NCBI GenBank assembly: GCA_009731375.1
Contig: BJOX01000261.1
Location: 156,105 to 220,104, forward strand
Reading direction: 5' to 3'
Origin: Paulinella micropora
Taxonomy: Eukaryota; Cercozoa; Imbricatea; Euglyphida
DNA: 64,000 nt
Every line of letters starts with the position of its first letter. Position 1 is the first letter of the stretch. Below the pieces are notes generated by a model. The model did no database searches and was not told the origin of the DNA. It saw only the letters and a list, made by a program, of their open reading frames with translations. Shown one piece after another: positions 1 to 11,103 of this stretch. The position numbers and the translations under genes were made by a program.

Positions 1-2714
1 GTGCGATTCTTTGGCAACTGTCTACTCATGATCTCCTCCCTCTTTTCGCGCGATATCGAGACCCTATTATGAGAAATCTCGTAACCCAAATACATCATAC
101 TTGTCCTGGCAAGCTGACATTTCTTTAGGTTGCATTTCAGGCCAAATGCTCCGATGCGCCTGAAGACATCTGACAAGTGATCGATATGCTCTTCCATTGT
201 GTTAGAGTATACGATGATGTCATCGATGTAACAAAATGCATATTCTCCCGCCTTCTGTCCTCTCCTTCTCATAAAACCATCCTCCGACTGGTCGTCATAT
301 TGACCGCTCAACATCTTCTGCATCGCCTTCTGAAAGAGCCCCGGGGCCTGTTTGAGTCCCATTGGAAGCACCTTCCACTGGTATATTTCCATACCCACAA
401 CGAATGCAGTCAGCCATCTGGATTTCTCGTCCAGTGGTATCTGCCAGAAGCCGTTCTTAAGGTCAATGACCGAATAGAATTTAGCATTCCGCAGCACCCT
501 TCTGCCTTCTTCTAAGGTCGGCAGAGGATTTCTCTCTTCCTCTAGCACCTTATTCACACGGGCATAATTGATCGTCAAGCGCCATTCTCCTCCTGGCTTA
601 GGGACGATTTTCGGTTGAGAGACAATTGGAGATGTAGATCTCTCAATAAAGTCCTCATCGAGCAACTGTCTCACATTCTCCTCCGCTATTTTTGCCTCAT
701 GTATGCTCAAATTTGCCCTCCGTGGTGCCGGAGATGGCTCCGCACCCGGTATCTTGTAAATGACAGCAGTGAAGTCATCCGACTTTACACCACCTGCCCG
801 AGGAGGGTCGAAAATTTCTCTGTACGCCTCCATCTTAGCTTTGAGAAACGCCTTCTCTCTCTCCGAACCCACTCCTTCTTCTAAAATTTTCCGCGCCGCC
901 GCTTGGAAATCTTCCTCCGACATCTTCTTATGCTCCTTGAGGGGCGCTAAGTCCTCCTCCAAACTCAAATCTTCCTCGGACAAATCGTCTAGTCCCGTTC
1001 TTTCATACGTGACTGTGTCCGGCTCATCATCATGACCCAGCCCGACAAGCATATCAATAAGGTTCGCGTATTGTATCGGAGCCTTACGGGTGTAGAAACC
1101 ATCAAAGCATGTGAAAGCTTGAGGTATCAATTTCAACTTGTCCTGGGCTCTGAGCTTTTGCTTGTATGCACTGCTCTGCTCCCGAGACCCGAGTCGACAA
1201 GCCACCACTAACTGTTGCTTGCGAGAAGGAACAGGTATAGGATGATCAATAAGCCGGTCCCTTATCTCCTGTGCCCAGATCGCCTTCTCATTGTATGGCA
1301 GAATGACAGTATACGGCTTGTTACTCTCAAATAGAGTCCGTAGACACTTTTTCACTTCAGTTAATGAGCGCGGCCAGGTAGGCACATCGCCCCAAAAGTT
1401 CGTGATAAAAGTTTTAATGTCATCCGCTGGAGTATCGGGGATACGCCCCTTCCTCCTTGGCACAAACGCCTCTCTCTTCTCATCTGACACCTTCGCATGG
1501 TAACAGTAGCCATTAGTAATATGGACATCTGCCCCGCCACCTTCTGCGAATCTGGCCAACGACGGGCACTGTTTCGCAACACATATTATCTCCTCATTAC
1601 GCGCTACGACTAAGTCATCAATAGACTTTCTGTCCCATGCGGGAATCGTAACCGTATACGCCTGCATCTCCGTCTCCCAATTGTCGGTCCAGGTCAGTTC
1701 CTCCGGCACTGTGACATAGGGGTGTACATAGGCTTCAGTTGCCTCATGTACGAAGGCCAACTTTTTCCTCTCCGTTGCTAGACTCAGCTCAAAAGCCTCG
1801 TATGAGTCAGTAGCAGTCATCGGATTAATATCCTCCTCCTCTCCATTCTTCACTCCATAAATCACCCGCCGTGCGGCGCAATCGATCACAGCCCCCATCG
1901 TAGCCAATTGGTCATACGACAGCAGGATTGAACCGTGGTAATCGGGGACAACATAGAGGTCCGCACGATATACTCGACCGGATTTCAATTTGAAAATTAA
2001 TGTGACGATGCCCGTAATTTCCGTACGGCTGCCTACCCCTTTTAGGGTCCCCTTTGTTTTTCTAATGTTTTTGTCCACCCATGTCCGGTGACTATTCAAA
2101 AACTTCTGGCCGACAATATTAATATTCGCCATCGTATCATTACCAACTTTTAATGTGGTTTGTAAAGTTTCACAAAAGAGGTCAGTGTAGCATAGCGCGT
2201 CTGGTCTATGTAAACTAGCCGCTAGCACATGAATTTTTCGTTCTAGGGTTTTGAGTCTAAGCTCAAGTTCCTTGTCCTCTTCTCGTTCTCCCCCCTTTTC
2301 CGCCAACTTAACTTCTTGAGTCTCCGGGGCTTCCGGTATCTCGAGTGTCTTTTGGACAGAGTCTGGTACACCGAGTGTACTCGTGTCTATAGCAGAGACT
2401 ATTGAGTCCTTTGGCGGGGGTACGGTCCGCTGCTTCTTCGTAGGAGGAGACCTAGCCTTTGGTTTCGGCTTCCTCTCCTCCATCGCCTTCTTCGCCTTCC
2501 TATTCGCATCATTTATCATATTAGCTCTCGAAGGATGAACTAGCAAGTGCTTACCTTGAGGCTTGTGAGGCTGTGTGCCTTCACCTTCACGTCTGGGAGG
2601 AACGGAACCGTTCGTATCCTGTTCATCAACAGTAGGCATAACTGTGACTGTCGGATTAAAAAGAACAGTTTTTATCTCCTTCTCTCTCTTCTTTTCCTCT
2701 CTCTTCTCCTCCCG
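1..2714 (-). CDS. pol: Ty3/gypsy-like Pol polyprotein, partial (protease and reverse transcriptase)
   Basis: The minus strand is open from just after the TGA at 2715-2717 to the window edge, about 904 codons, in the same frame as gag. Order: a basic and acidic linker, a retropepsin-like region near 1850-2150 (NDTMANINIVGQKF, then ILLSYDQLATMGAVIDCA), a spacer, then a reverse transcriptase ending at the edge. RT signatures seen are FYSVIDLKNGFWQIPLDEKS, VLPMGLKQAPGLFQ and the catalytic YIDDIIVYS. These place it with Ty3/gypsy (Metaviridae) elements. RNase H and integrase should lie beyond the left edge. There is no obvious ATG at the start; expression is probably by readthrough of the gag stop. 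The protease motif reads DTM where DTG or DSG is usual. The frame is undamaged, so the copy may be young. Confidence 0.9.
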
Positions 2715-2717
2715 TCA
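2715..2717 (-). promoter_or_regulatory. In-frame TGA between gag and pol, candidate programmed readthrough stop
   Basis: The gag frame ends at this TGA and the same frame stays open for at least 904 codons of pol. The next codon is CGG. UGA-CGG is one of the leaky (type II) readthrough contexts known from plant RNA viruses such as tobraviruses and furoviruses. It is the only stop in about 1,740 codons. Readthrough is inferred, not shown; a point mutation is the alternative. Confidence 0.55.
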
Positions 2718-5225
2718 GTCTACGACGACAACACGCTCACCTGAGCCGGTGTCTTCGTCTTGACGTCCCCCCTCCGTAGCGGTATAAGCTTGCTGGGGGT
2801 AGTTGGAGCTGGAACTGGTGCTATAATTCCAGTATCCGTGTCCTCTGGGAGGGCGCGCTGGGGTCCGTCCTCCCCTTCCACGAAAGCCTCGTCCTCGTGG
2901 TGCCGCCCCTCTTGGTGTCCCTCGGGACCCTCGTGACGATCCTCTCGTCTCTCCTCCTCCTCTAGTCGGCGCCTTTGATCGGCCCGATGTCTCTCTCTTC
3001 TCCCTTCTCTTCATTCTGTCAAGGAAGTAAATGATGGCCTCCCGGAACTCCGCATCCGAGACCATATTCGCATTCCACCTCCCCTCCTCCAACTCCTTCT
3101 TGTACATGGCGTACATGGTCTTTTTCATGCCTTCGAGCTCTCTAAGGAAAAGATTTCGCTGCCTATCATCAAGAGAGTCGTGGCTGAAGAGGCAATTGCC
3201 TACTCCTTTCTGTGCCTCATGCTTACACGCCATGTATGAAAAATAGCGGTAGCACGGCGTCGGCTCATCTCTCCCCCTCTTGAGACCTGCCGTTCGAGTT
3301 GCATGTGCTGCTTGAGCACCTCCAACCCCCTGTGTCGCGGCACTGGAGAATGACTCGGTGGCCGTGTCCAATTCGGAACACGCGTCGAGCACCTCCTTGA
3401 ACAGGTCGCCCGGCGGAGTAGCCGCTACAGTCCTCTCGTATATATTCGTTTCTAAAAAATCCGCCGTCTTCACCGCCGTGAAGGTCGGACAGGACTGTAT
3501 GATCCTTGCGAGCTTGCTCGGGTGTCGTGTACACAAAGCACTCAGGAAGTACAAAATGATAGACTTCCGGCTATAAAAGAGCCCGTACTTGGCGCTGACC
3601 TCAGTGAGGATCGCTGCCAACCTCGTGCCAATGCCCAGCCCTTCGTTCACCTCTTGAAAAATCTCAAACCCAATCAAAGTACCAGTGCACAGGTGCTGAT
3701 ACCCATGAGTTTTAAAGTATTGCAAGAGGACGGCAACTGGCACCGTGCATTGCAGGTCTGAGGCTGCTCTCCTAGCCGCCACCTCTACCGCTCTCATCGC
3801 CTTGTACTCCCCAACATCAAACCCTTGTGTGATGATTGATGGGTCCAACAAGGTGTACAACGCCTCATACTCCTGTGTTTCGTCCGTTGGATGCTGCTTC
3901 ATACAAGCATCAATTCTTCTGAGCTTGTCTCGAAGGTTCGCATCCGTGTCCTTCTGACTCGCTGTCTCTGCATACAGCGTCAGAGCAGTGGCATCGGACT
4001 TTGTATATTTTTGGAAGGCCTGTATGATAGCCTGTCTGTCCTTTTTGTCATTACTGTTGACAATAACAGTGGTAGGCGCTGAGCTAGTCGCAGGGGCCGA
4101 AGGGGCTGTGTGGGCTGACGGGGCGGAGCGGCCCGAGGGAGCCATATAAGATCCAGAGGAATATTTCGGTCCCTTTGTTCCCGCCGCCTTGGCTAATGCA
4201 ATCTTTGCCTCCATCTCCTTCTTTTCTTTCTCAGCCGCTAGCTCTTTGATATACAGCTCTTGGGCATGATGAAAAAAAGACAGGATCTCAGCTGCCTTCC
4301 GAAGGAACAAGGCCTTCTCCGCCAACTCCTTCTCTCCCGCTTTATTGGTGGGGGGTGGTGCGGCCGTCCCCTCCAAGATCGTATGATCCTTCGTGAAGAC
4401 CCACCTCTTCCATGCGTCATCCTTCACCAAGGCCGCATGCAGCTTCTTCATCCTCGTCACCCCTCCAGCTTCGCCTTCTATTTCCCTCAGGGCCGGGTGA
4501 AGGTCCCTGCCAAACTGGGTGTGTTGGAGTTTACCCAGGTCCACTAACTTGGCCTCCATAAGTTTCAGAGACACATCCATGACATTGATCTGTCCTTTTG
4601 GATTCCTGAACTTAAACTCCTTTTCCACTCTCTTTATTGAATCAATGTCCTGACCAGGATCGAGCAACCTAGCCAGTGCTCTTGTGTTCCATGGCAGCAC
4701 AGTCTTTCCAGTCTGGTACTCAAAGAGTATAGCACACTCAAACACTGTCCATGAGAGGTCGAGTAGCTCCAGTAAAGACATATTGTCCCCAAATGAGACA
4801 TGTTGCACCTGTAACTGTGCACCGTCGTCTCTGAGGAATTCTGCCAGAGGCAGAGCTTGCCTTGGGAGAGGGTAACAGATGTCCTCCTTCTTCAAGGGTT
4901 GTCCCCATCGCATTTCTTGGGGAATGTATAGACATTTATAGGCCTCATCCTTCCCTTTCTTCTCCTCAAACTCCTTCTTACTTAGTTTGCCATATTCGGC
5001 CACAAACCTCGCTTCCTCTCCTCCCTTCTGCTCCTCCTCGACTTCCACTGCTCCTCCTGTGTCAAAGGAAGGCGCAGTAAAAAATTGATTCTCTGCTCCT
5101 CCTGTGTCAAAGGAAGATGCCAGATCTCCTCCTTCTGCATGAGAGTCAACGAACTCCTCTTCGTTTCCTGGGGTTCGCTCACTCTCCCCCCCTCCTTCCT
5201 GCCAGTCTTCAGACCTAGTAGACAT
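2715..5225 (-). CDS. gag: Gag-like polyprotein of the Ty3/gypsy element, 836 aa
   Basis: This large intact ORF precedes pol in frame. The N-terminus is acidic and contains SFDTGGA twice. A helical middle part is followed by an Ala/Ser/Pro-rich linker at about residues 353-388. A C-terminal module has a CCCH-type zinc-finger-like motif at about 658-682 (C-x8-C-x10-C-x3-H), then an Arg/Gly-rich RGG-like stretch at about 755-797. A CCHC zinc knuckle, usual in Ty3/gypsy Gag, was not found. The CCCH plus RGG module probably binds RNA. The start ATG at 5223-5225 is the first in the frame. Assignment as Gag rests on its place directly before pol in the same frame; the capsid core was not recognised by sequence. 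Confidence 0.75.
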   Translation of the reverse strand: MSTRSEDWQEGGGESERTPGNEEEFVDSHAEGGDLASSFDTGGAENQFFTAPSFDTGGAVEVEEEQKGGEEARFVAEYGKLSKKEFEEKKGKDEAYKCLYIPQEMRWGQPLKKEDICYPLPRQALPLAEFLRDDGAQLQVQHVSFGDNMSLLELLDLSWTVFECAILFEYQTGKTVLPWNTRALARLLDPGQDIDSIKRVEKEFKFRNPKGQINVMDVSLKLMEAKLVDLGKLQHTQFGRDLHPALREIEGEAGGVTRMKKLHAALVKDDAWKRWVFTKDHTILEGTAAPPPTNKAGEKELAEKALFLRKAAEILSFFHHAQELYIKELAAEKEKKEMEAKIALAKAAGTKGPKYSSGSYMAPSGRSAPSAHTAPSAPATSSAPTTVIVNSNDKKDRQAIIQAFQKYTKSDATALTLYAETASQKDTDANLRDKLRRIDACMKQHPTDETQEYEALYTLLDPSIITQGFDVGEYKAMRAVEVAARRAASDLQCTVPVAVLLQYFKTHGYQHLCTGTLIGFEIFQEVNEGLGIGTRLAAILTEVSAKYGLFYSRKSIILYFLSALCTRHPSKLARIIQSCPTFTAVKTADFLETNIYERTVAATPPGDLFKEVLDACSELDTATESFSSAATQGVGGAQAAHATRTAGLKRGRDEPTPCYRYFSYMACKHEAQKGVGNCLFSHDSLDDRQRNLFLRELEGMKKTMYAMYKKELEEGRWNANMVSDAEFREAIIYFLDRMKRREKRETSGRSKAPTRGGGETRGSSRGSRGTPRGAAPRGRGFRGRGGRTPARPPRGHGYWNYSTSSSSNYPQQAYTATEGGRQDEDTGSGERVVVVD

Positions 5226-5357
5226 GGATGCTGAAGGAATACGGATGAGACAGAGTTGTTTCTACCCAGTAATTGCTCTGTTCGTCTATGAGGAACGAAT
5301 AGAGAGAAAAAACGAAAAGACAGTATAGAGAGAGAGCGTCTCACCTCTATGTCTTAT

Positions 5358-5396
<39 letters not shown>

Positions 5397-6286
5397 TGAG
5401 AAAGAAGTAATCTGTACGACTTTCTCTGAAAATTTGATCTCCTTCTCCACTCCTCTTTTCTTTTTCTCTTTTTGTTGTTGTATCTGTTATGAGGTACGAG
5501 GACCTATGTACAGATAATGTCAAAGAGGCTAGAGAAGCACTCCTTGAGAAGTCGACTTGTCGTCTGACACTTGTTCAGACCTATTGTCGAAAGACAGTCA
5601 GAGATTTGCAAAAATACTCTGATGTGTGTGGTTTGAGAGGCAACAAAGTGCACAGACTTGAAAGGTAGAGTACTACGCTCGTGTCCTTCAAGTTTGTTTG
5701 TATCTGTGAGTGTTTGTTTGTACGTCTGTTGACCTACTCTGTCTCTGTCTCAAGAGAGAACAAAAGAACAGCTACGAGGTCTGGTGTCTGGCCTCCTTGT
5801 GAGGACACAGATACAGGCTGTGGAGAGGGTACTGAGACACCTACTCACAAACGCCTAGACGTCTAGTTTTGCAAAAAGAGCTGTGTGGGGATGTGCTGGA
5901 GTATTTGTTTTTTGGAACACCTACTCAGAAGAGATAGGTCTGTCCAATTTTTCTTTCTGCTGTTCCAAAAACAAGCCAGAAAAGAAATCAGCCTTGTGCT
6001 GGTGACTCCAATGTTACAATCCCCGAAGATAGCTCAATAAAAAGTCGGTAATACAACCAGACACAAATCCCCAAAAGAGAATGATGTCTCGTTATATTAG
6101 CTCAGTGAAGCCGAAAAGAAAACGACAACAGACCAAGGTTAAAATGGCATTAGGTCAAATCCGGCCAAACGATATTGAAAATAATGGGAAAAACTAGGTG
6201 CACCTGACACCAGAAAAAGGGTACTTTTTACCGGCTATCCGGGGGGTGATGCCTACAAAATACATAATGGAAACAAAGGGCGACAT
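5226..6286. other. Upstream leader region of the retroelement, no gene
   Basis: No convincing ORF. It contains a 37-base T run (5359-5395; poly-A on the gag strand) and a short inverted repeat. It should hold the 5' leader and LTR of the Ty3/gypsy element, but I could not define LTR ends or a primer-binding site. The sequence becomes AT-rich from about 6.0 kb. Confidence 0.4.
5906..5973. repeat. 13-bp inverted repeat, potential hairpin
   Basis: TGTTTTTTGGAACA (5906-5919) and TGTTCCAAAAACA (5961-5973) pair over 13 bp with one bulged T and a loop of about 41 nt. Function unknown. Confidence 0.5.
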
Positions 6287-6508
6287 ATGAAGTCTCAGAA
6301 ACATATTTCAGCAGCTTACAAAATTATAGAAAAAGAAAAACCTCCAGTTCCTCCTAGGCCAAGCAAAGAGTATATGGAGAGAATAAAGAATGAGGAGATG
6401 TTAAAGTCCGAGGAACATATTAAGAAAGATGATGACGATAGGTGTAATATGTGCGGATACATGGAACATAACTGCCACTGCGGTTGCGGGTATGGTAAGT
6501 ATTGGTAA
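6287..6508 (+). CDS. Hypothetical 73-aa protein with Cys/His-rich C-terminus
   Basis: A small Lys/Glu-rich ORF at the start of the AT-rich insertion. The last 25 residues hold CNMCGYMEHNCHCGCGYG, which could bind a metal. No family recognised. Codon composition matches the AT-rich genes that follow. It could be a real small gene or a remnant. Confidence 0.35.
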   Translation: MKSQKHISAAYKIIEKEKPPVPPRPSKEYMERIKNEEMLKSEEHIKKDDDDRCNMCGYMEHNCHCGCGYGKYW

Positions 6509-6669
6509 TTAAAAAGGTTTGTCCGCGGGAACCACTGAATTTCTATTTAAAGACAAGGAGGGGTCTTATATATAGGGCACACACGAGGCCACCAGGGGAC
6601 GACCGATTGAGACAGACAAATATTTTAATTTTATAAAATTATATTTTCCTTAATATACAATTATCAAAT

Positions 6670-7097
6670 ATGAAGACACACACCTATAACGGCAATGTCT
6701 ACAGGTTGGATAGATTAAGGGAATATAAGATAAATTACGAAATCGAGTCTGTCAGGGTCGGGATGTTCTATATATCAAACCGAAGGTAAGGGGGTGTAAA
6801 ATTGATACACCGACAGCCCAAAACTACTTGAACCAAGTAAGGAGCGCAGTGTATTTTGAGCACCATGCTATACCAATAGCGCCACCTTTACCTACGATTG
6901 AAGAGAAAAAAGAACTGAATGAAAATCTCAGAGACTTGTTGAGGTATGGTAATTATGATATCATAAGGGACGACAGCAAGGAACACGAACTAGGAATAAA
7001 TGAAAGCAGATATGCGGTAAGAATTAACTGCAACTTCCGATCATTTACGATGCGCCATGTAATAAGATTTATTGAGATCGTATTGAACGACTTGTAA
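6670..7097 (+). pseudogene. Broken ORF upstream of the polymerase, possibly its N-terminal region
   Basis: An ATG at 6670 opens a frame of about 39 codons that stops near 6790. The reading continues in another frame through 6828-7097 and shows RYAVRINCNFRSFTMRHVIR before a stop. Size, strand and position suit the poorly conserved N-terminal part of a Polinton-type polymerase, but no motif proves it. The alternative is a separate small decayed gene. At least one frameshift separates the parts. Confidence 0.4.
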
Positions 7098-7150
7098 AAC
7101 GGCAATCACCACAAGATAAGGTTAGCCTAGGTATTGAGTTTGTGGATTAC

Positions 7151-10100
7151 TATGGAAAGGTATCAACAGGCTTTACATAAAGTTAATCAAATCTCGGTTA
7201 ATAAAAAATAAGAAAGATTGTCGGCAATATTTCAAAGCAACGAAAGTCTTTATATGGACGAGAACGGAATAAACTTTGATAAATTAAAATTTGTGTTGAA
7301 ATCTGTTAAAATGCCTACTGGAGGGACAAGGCTACAGGTTTTGAACAAATTGGATATCCACAGAAAGAAGGGTGTAATCTGTATTACTAACAGCGATAAC
7401 TTATGCTTAGCACGAGCAATCGTTGTAGTCAAAGCAAAAATTGAAAAACATCCAAAATTCAAGACAATACTAATGGGAAAAAGAAAGATACAGCAGGAAA
7501 TGGCAGAGGCTTTACACGATGAAGCGAAAGTTATTAAGGATGTGTGCGGTATACCTGAAATTAATACATTCGCTAATCACATTAAATACAATCTGGTTAT
7601 TGTTGAATTTCCTGACCAAATCGTTTATAAAACAGATCTACTTGATGCGAACGGCGAACGACTGACTAACCTTTACATTCTAAAGACTGAAGGACATTAC
7701 GATGCCATAACTAACATGAAGTCTATGCTAGGAAAAAAGAATTTCTGTGAGTTATGTCTAAGAGGGTATAAGGAAAGACACGCCTGTGAATCCAAATATA
7801 GTATCTGTGAAACCAAGGGTTGTAAGGCATAAATGACAAGAGCCTGTGGAAAGAATGTGAGCAGTGTAATTGAAAGTTTCCAAACACTGAATGCTTTAAT
7901 AATTACAGGACAACGAACTGCGATATCAAAGCGAAATGTAAATCGTGCGGTCTGAATTACAGAAAGAAGGATGAGCACAAATGCGGATATGCGAAATGCC
8001 GAAATTGTAAGGAACTGAAACCGCTTGAGCACCAATGTGAAATAGTCCAAAAAGAAATCTTACCGCCGTCAGAGCAATACATATTCTTTGACTTTGAAGC
8101 GACACAGGACACAGGCCAACACATTGTCAATCATGCTGAAAGCCAGTATTACGATGCAAAGGAACCGCCAGTAATTCACAAGAACATTCAAGATTTCTGT
8201 AGGTGGGTTTTTGACCCAACGCACAGCGGATTTACATTTATCGCACACAATGCCCGCGGTTATGATTGTCAGTTTATTCTTAAGTGGTTGGTTGATAATG
8301 GGCAAACTCCATTTGTAATCTATGAAGGTGGTAAGATTATGATGATGACACTTAAGAAGTATCGCTTAATAGACAGCCTAAGTTTTCTTACGATGCCATT
8401 GTCAGACTTTCCAAAGACATTCGGGCTTACGGAACTTAAGAAAGTTTCTTCCCGCACTTCTTCAATACGGCGAAAAATAGAAACTATGTTGGTGTAATGC
8501 CACATAAGAAACATTACGGCTACGACACGATGCGAGGAGATAAACGAAAGGAATTTCTTGAATGGTATGACAAACAAGTGAAAGCACATAACCAATTCGA
8601 TATGGCGAAGGAAATCGCAGAGTATTGTTATTCAGATGTTGATATACTGAGGAAGGGTTGTATAGATTTTAGAAAGCAGTTTTTAGAGTTTGGTATCGAC
8701 CCATTTCAATATACAACTATAGCGAGTTGTGTTATGGCTCTGTATCGTGCTAAGTTTATGCCAGAGAATTCAATTGCGATATTGAAAGCGGAAAAACAAA
8801 ACAGGATGACTTCTAGGGCTTGTGTAGAATGGCTAGCATACAGAAGCAGGTTACACAAAACCGATATTAAGCACGCATTCAACGGAGGTGAAAAAATGTT
8901 TCAACTCGGACAATCTCGTGTGTATGTGGATGGATGGGACGAGAAAAACAAAACCGCTTATGAGTTTTACGGGTGTCATCGGCACGGATGTCAGAAGTGT
9001 TGGAATAGCAATGCTCTGAATGTGAAGAAGCATAAGACAATGGGCGAACTATACAAGCAAACAATGAGAAGAGAAAAACAACTTAACGAACAAGCGAAAG
9101 TAATAAGTATCTGGGAGTGCGAATGGAGCCTGATGAAAACCAGTAAAAGATTGGCAGAGGATACAAACGAACGAATTACTGAACAAGAAGGACTAAACCC
9201 ACGAGAGGCGATGTTTGGAGGTAGAGTGAATGCTCTGAAATTATATTGGAAATCACGACATGAAAATGAGTATGCGAAATATATTGACATATGCTCACTT
9301 TATCCGACCGTGATGTATTACGACCTTTATCCAAGCGGACACCATATCATAATACGACCAAACAACGAAGAGGAAAGAAAAAATACGAAAAAAATATATA
9401 AACAGAGAATATTTCGGAGTGGCTAAGGTTAAGATGCTACCACCGAGAGGATTACTACACCCAGTCTTACCGGTACCAAAGGCTGACAGAGGTATGATGA
9501 TGTATTACTTATGCGATAAGTGCGGAATGACAGAGCAACACGGCGAATGTAAGCACACAGATAAAGAACGAGCAATAACGGGCACATGGGCAACTCCAGA
9601 AATTTACAAGGCCTTAGACAAAAGATATAAGTTTAATAAAAGTATATGAAGTATGGCACTGGAAAGAACAAAGCAGTAGCCTTTCAAAGAATACATAAAG
9701 ACATTCTTGAAAGTAAAACAAGAGTCCAGCGGGTACCCCGCGGGATGTAATACGGAAGCAGAAAGACAAGATTACATAAACAGCATGGAAGCCAAAAAGG
9801 GTGTTAAGATGGATGAAAGCAAAATATTTAAAAACGAAGGACGGAGAGCAGTTGCTAAGTTGTGCTTGAACTCTTTATAGGGCAAGTTTGGACAAACAAA
9901 CTAAAACACAGAACAAAATGACAAAGGATAAAGAAACCTTATACAAACTATTGAACGATAAATTAGGGAATAATATAAATATTAACATAATTAACAACCA
10001 AATTATAGAAGCCAGTTATGACTTAAAACAGGACGCGGTGAGCGACCCGATTAAAACAAATATTGTAGTTGCTTTATTTACTACATGCCACGCGAGAATG

Positions 10101-10669
10101 GACTTTACAATATGATGGACAGATTAGGCAATAGGATATTGTATCATGACACAGACAGCGTAATATATACGACAAACAAAGAAATTAATCAGGCAGATGT
10201 AGAGACAGGCGATTTACTGGGAGATTGGACTGATGAATTAAAAGGAGCGAAAATAAAAACCTTTGTGGGAGGCGGGCCGAAATGTTATGGATACTTATTA
10301 GATAATGGTAAAGCCAGTATGAAAGTAAAAGGATTTAGTATGACCTATGAAAGGAAAAAAGCATTGAATTTACCAAATGTGTTAAGTGTAATAAGTTGCG
10401 GGCTAGGTATTACGAACACTAAATTATTTGAAAATGGTAAAAATGAACTGGCTGAATTGTTGGAGACTGATGAAGAATTACGGATTGCTACGCGAATTGA
10501 GAAGTCTGGAAAAGTAGTTATAATAGAAAACAACAAGATAACGCGAGACAATCAAAAGAAAAAAATAACAAGCGAATACTTAGAAAAGATATTTAGTCTT
10601 ACGTACACGAAAAGACAAGTTATCGGTATTGTAGAGAATGCGATTGAAACACGGCCGTTTGGATATTAA
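7151..10669 (+). pseudogene. polB: Protein-primed family B DNA polymerase, decayed (Polinton/PLV type)
   Basis: The motifs of a protein-primed DNA polymerase B occur in order across several frames. The N-terminal region has NSDNLCLARAIVV, typical of Polinton/Maverick polymerases, then Cys-rich knuckles at 7740-8040. The exonuclease motifs are FFDFEAT (about 8084-8104), AHNARGYD (about 8241-8264) and YCYSDVDIL (about 8623). Polymerase motifs are DICSLYP (9286-9306), KLCLNSL-stop-GKFG (9857-9892) and YHDTDS (10142-10159). At least eight lesions interrupt it: frame changes near 7830, 8445, 9410, 9645, 9680, 9900 and 10105, and in-frame stops TGA at 7871 and TAG at 9878, the latter where such enzymes usually carry an aromatic residue. 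It cannot encode a working enzyme. The intact family would replicate linear DNA from a terminal protein. Confidence 0.9.
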
Positions 10670-10782
10670 AAATATTTAGTATAACAAAAACAATATAGGT
10701 TTTTGGTTATGAAGTCAAACTTCATTTTTTTATAATTAATTAATTTTTTTCCATAAATTTTTTTACAAGTCTATATAGACCA
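10670..10782 (+). promoter_or_regulatory. AT-rich intergenic region with palindrome GTCTATATAGAC
   Basis: Between the polymerase remnant and the next ORF lies a very AT-rich stretch. A perfect 12-bp palindrome (10769-10780) ends two bases before the ATG at 10783. It may be a promoter or operator; this is inference. Confidence 0.3.
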
Positions 10783-11103
10783 ATGCCCACCCTCACTAGA
10801 CTATGTGAAAAATTTGAACAACTTTCAATTGAGAAGAATAAGGAATTCTTTTCAGTAAGAGATGTGCAAAAAATAATCGATGATTAAATTAAGGCAATCG
10901 AAAAAGGTAGAGAAGGAAAGCCAAAGGATATCTTTCCGTTTGGTAAATATCGCGGGAAGAAGGTTTCAGACATCGCTTTAATTGATAAGCCATATCTTGA
11001 ATGGATTCAAAAGCAACCTTGGTTTGAGAAATTTACAGACATTAAACATGAAGTAAAAATATACGTAATAAAAAATAATAATATTAATATTATATTTCAA
11101 TGA
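10783..11103 (+). pseudogene. GKYK-domain small protein, copy 1, with in-frame TAA
   Basis: From ATG 10783 the frame runs to TGA at 11101-11103 but carries a TAA at 10885-10887. The second half reads FPFGKYRGKKVSDIALIDKP followed by a YLEW motif. This GKYxGK...YLEW arrangement recurs in small viral and phage proteins and in the C-terminal part of some exonuclease-like proteins; its biochemical role is not known to me. The terminal TGA overlaps the start of the next ORF (ATGA at 11100-11103), a coupled arrangement. The stop may be a recent mutation. Confidence 0.55.

Noticed and set aside
5400-6280. LTR and primer-binding site of the Ty3/gypsy element near CCAATGTTACAATCCC (6007)
   Set aside because: It has a TG after CCA, but no matching CA-ended partner or tRNA-like primer sequence could be established.
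7832-8050. A separate zinc-finger gene inside the polymerase region
   Set aside because: The cysteine pairs lie exactly where Polinton-type polymerases have them and are in frame with the exonuclease motifs.
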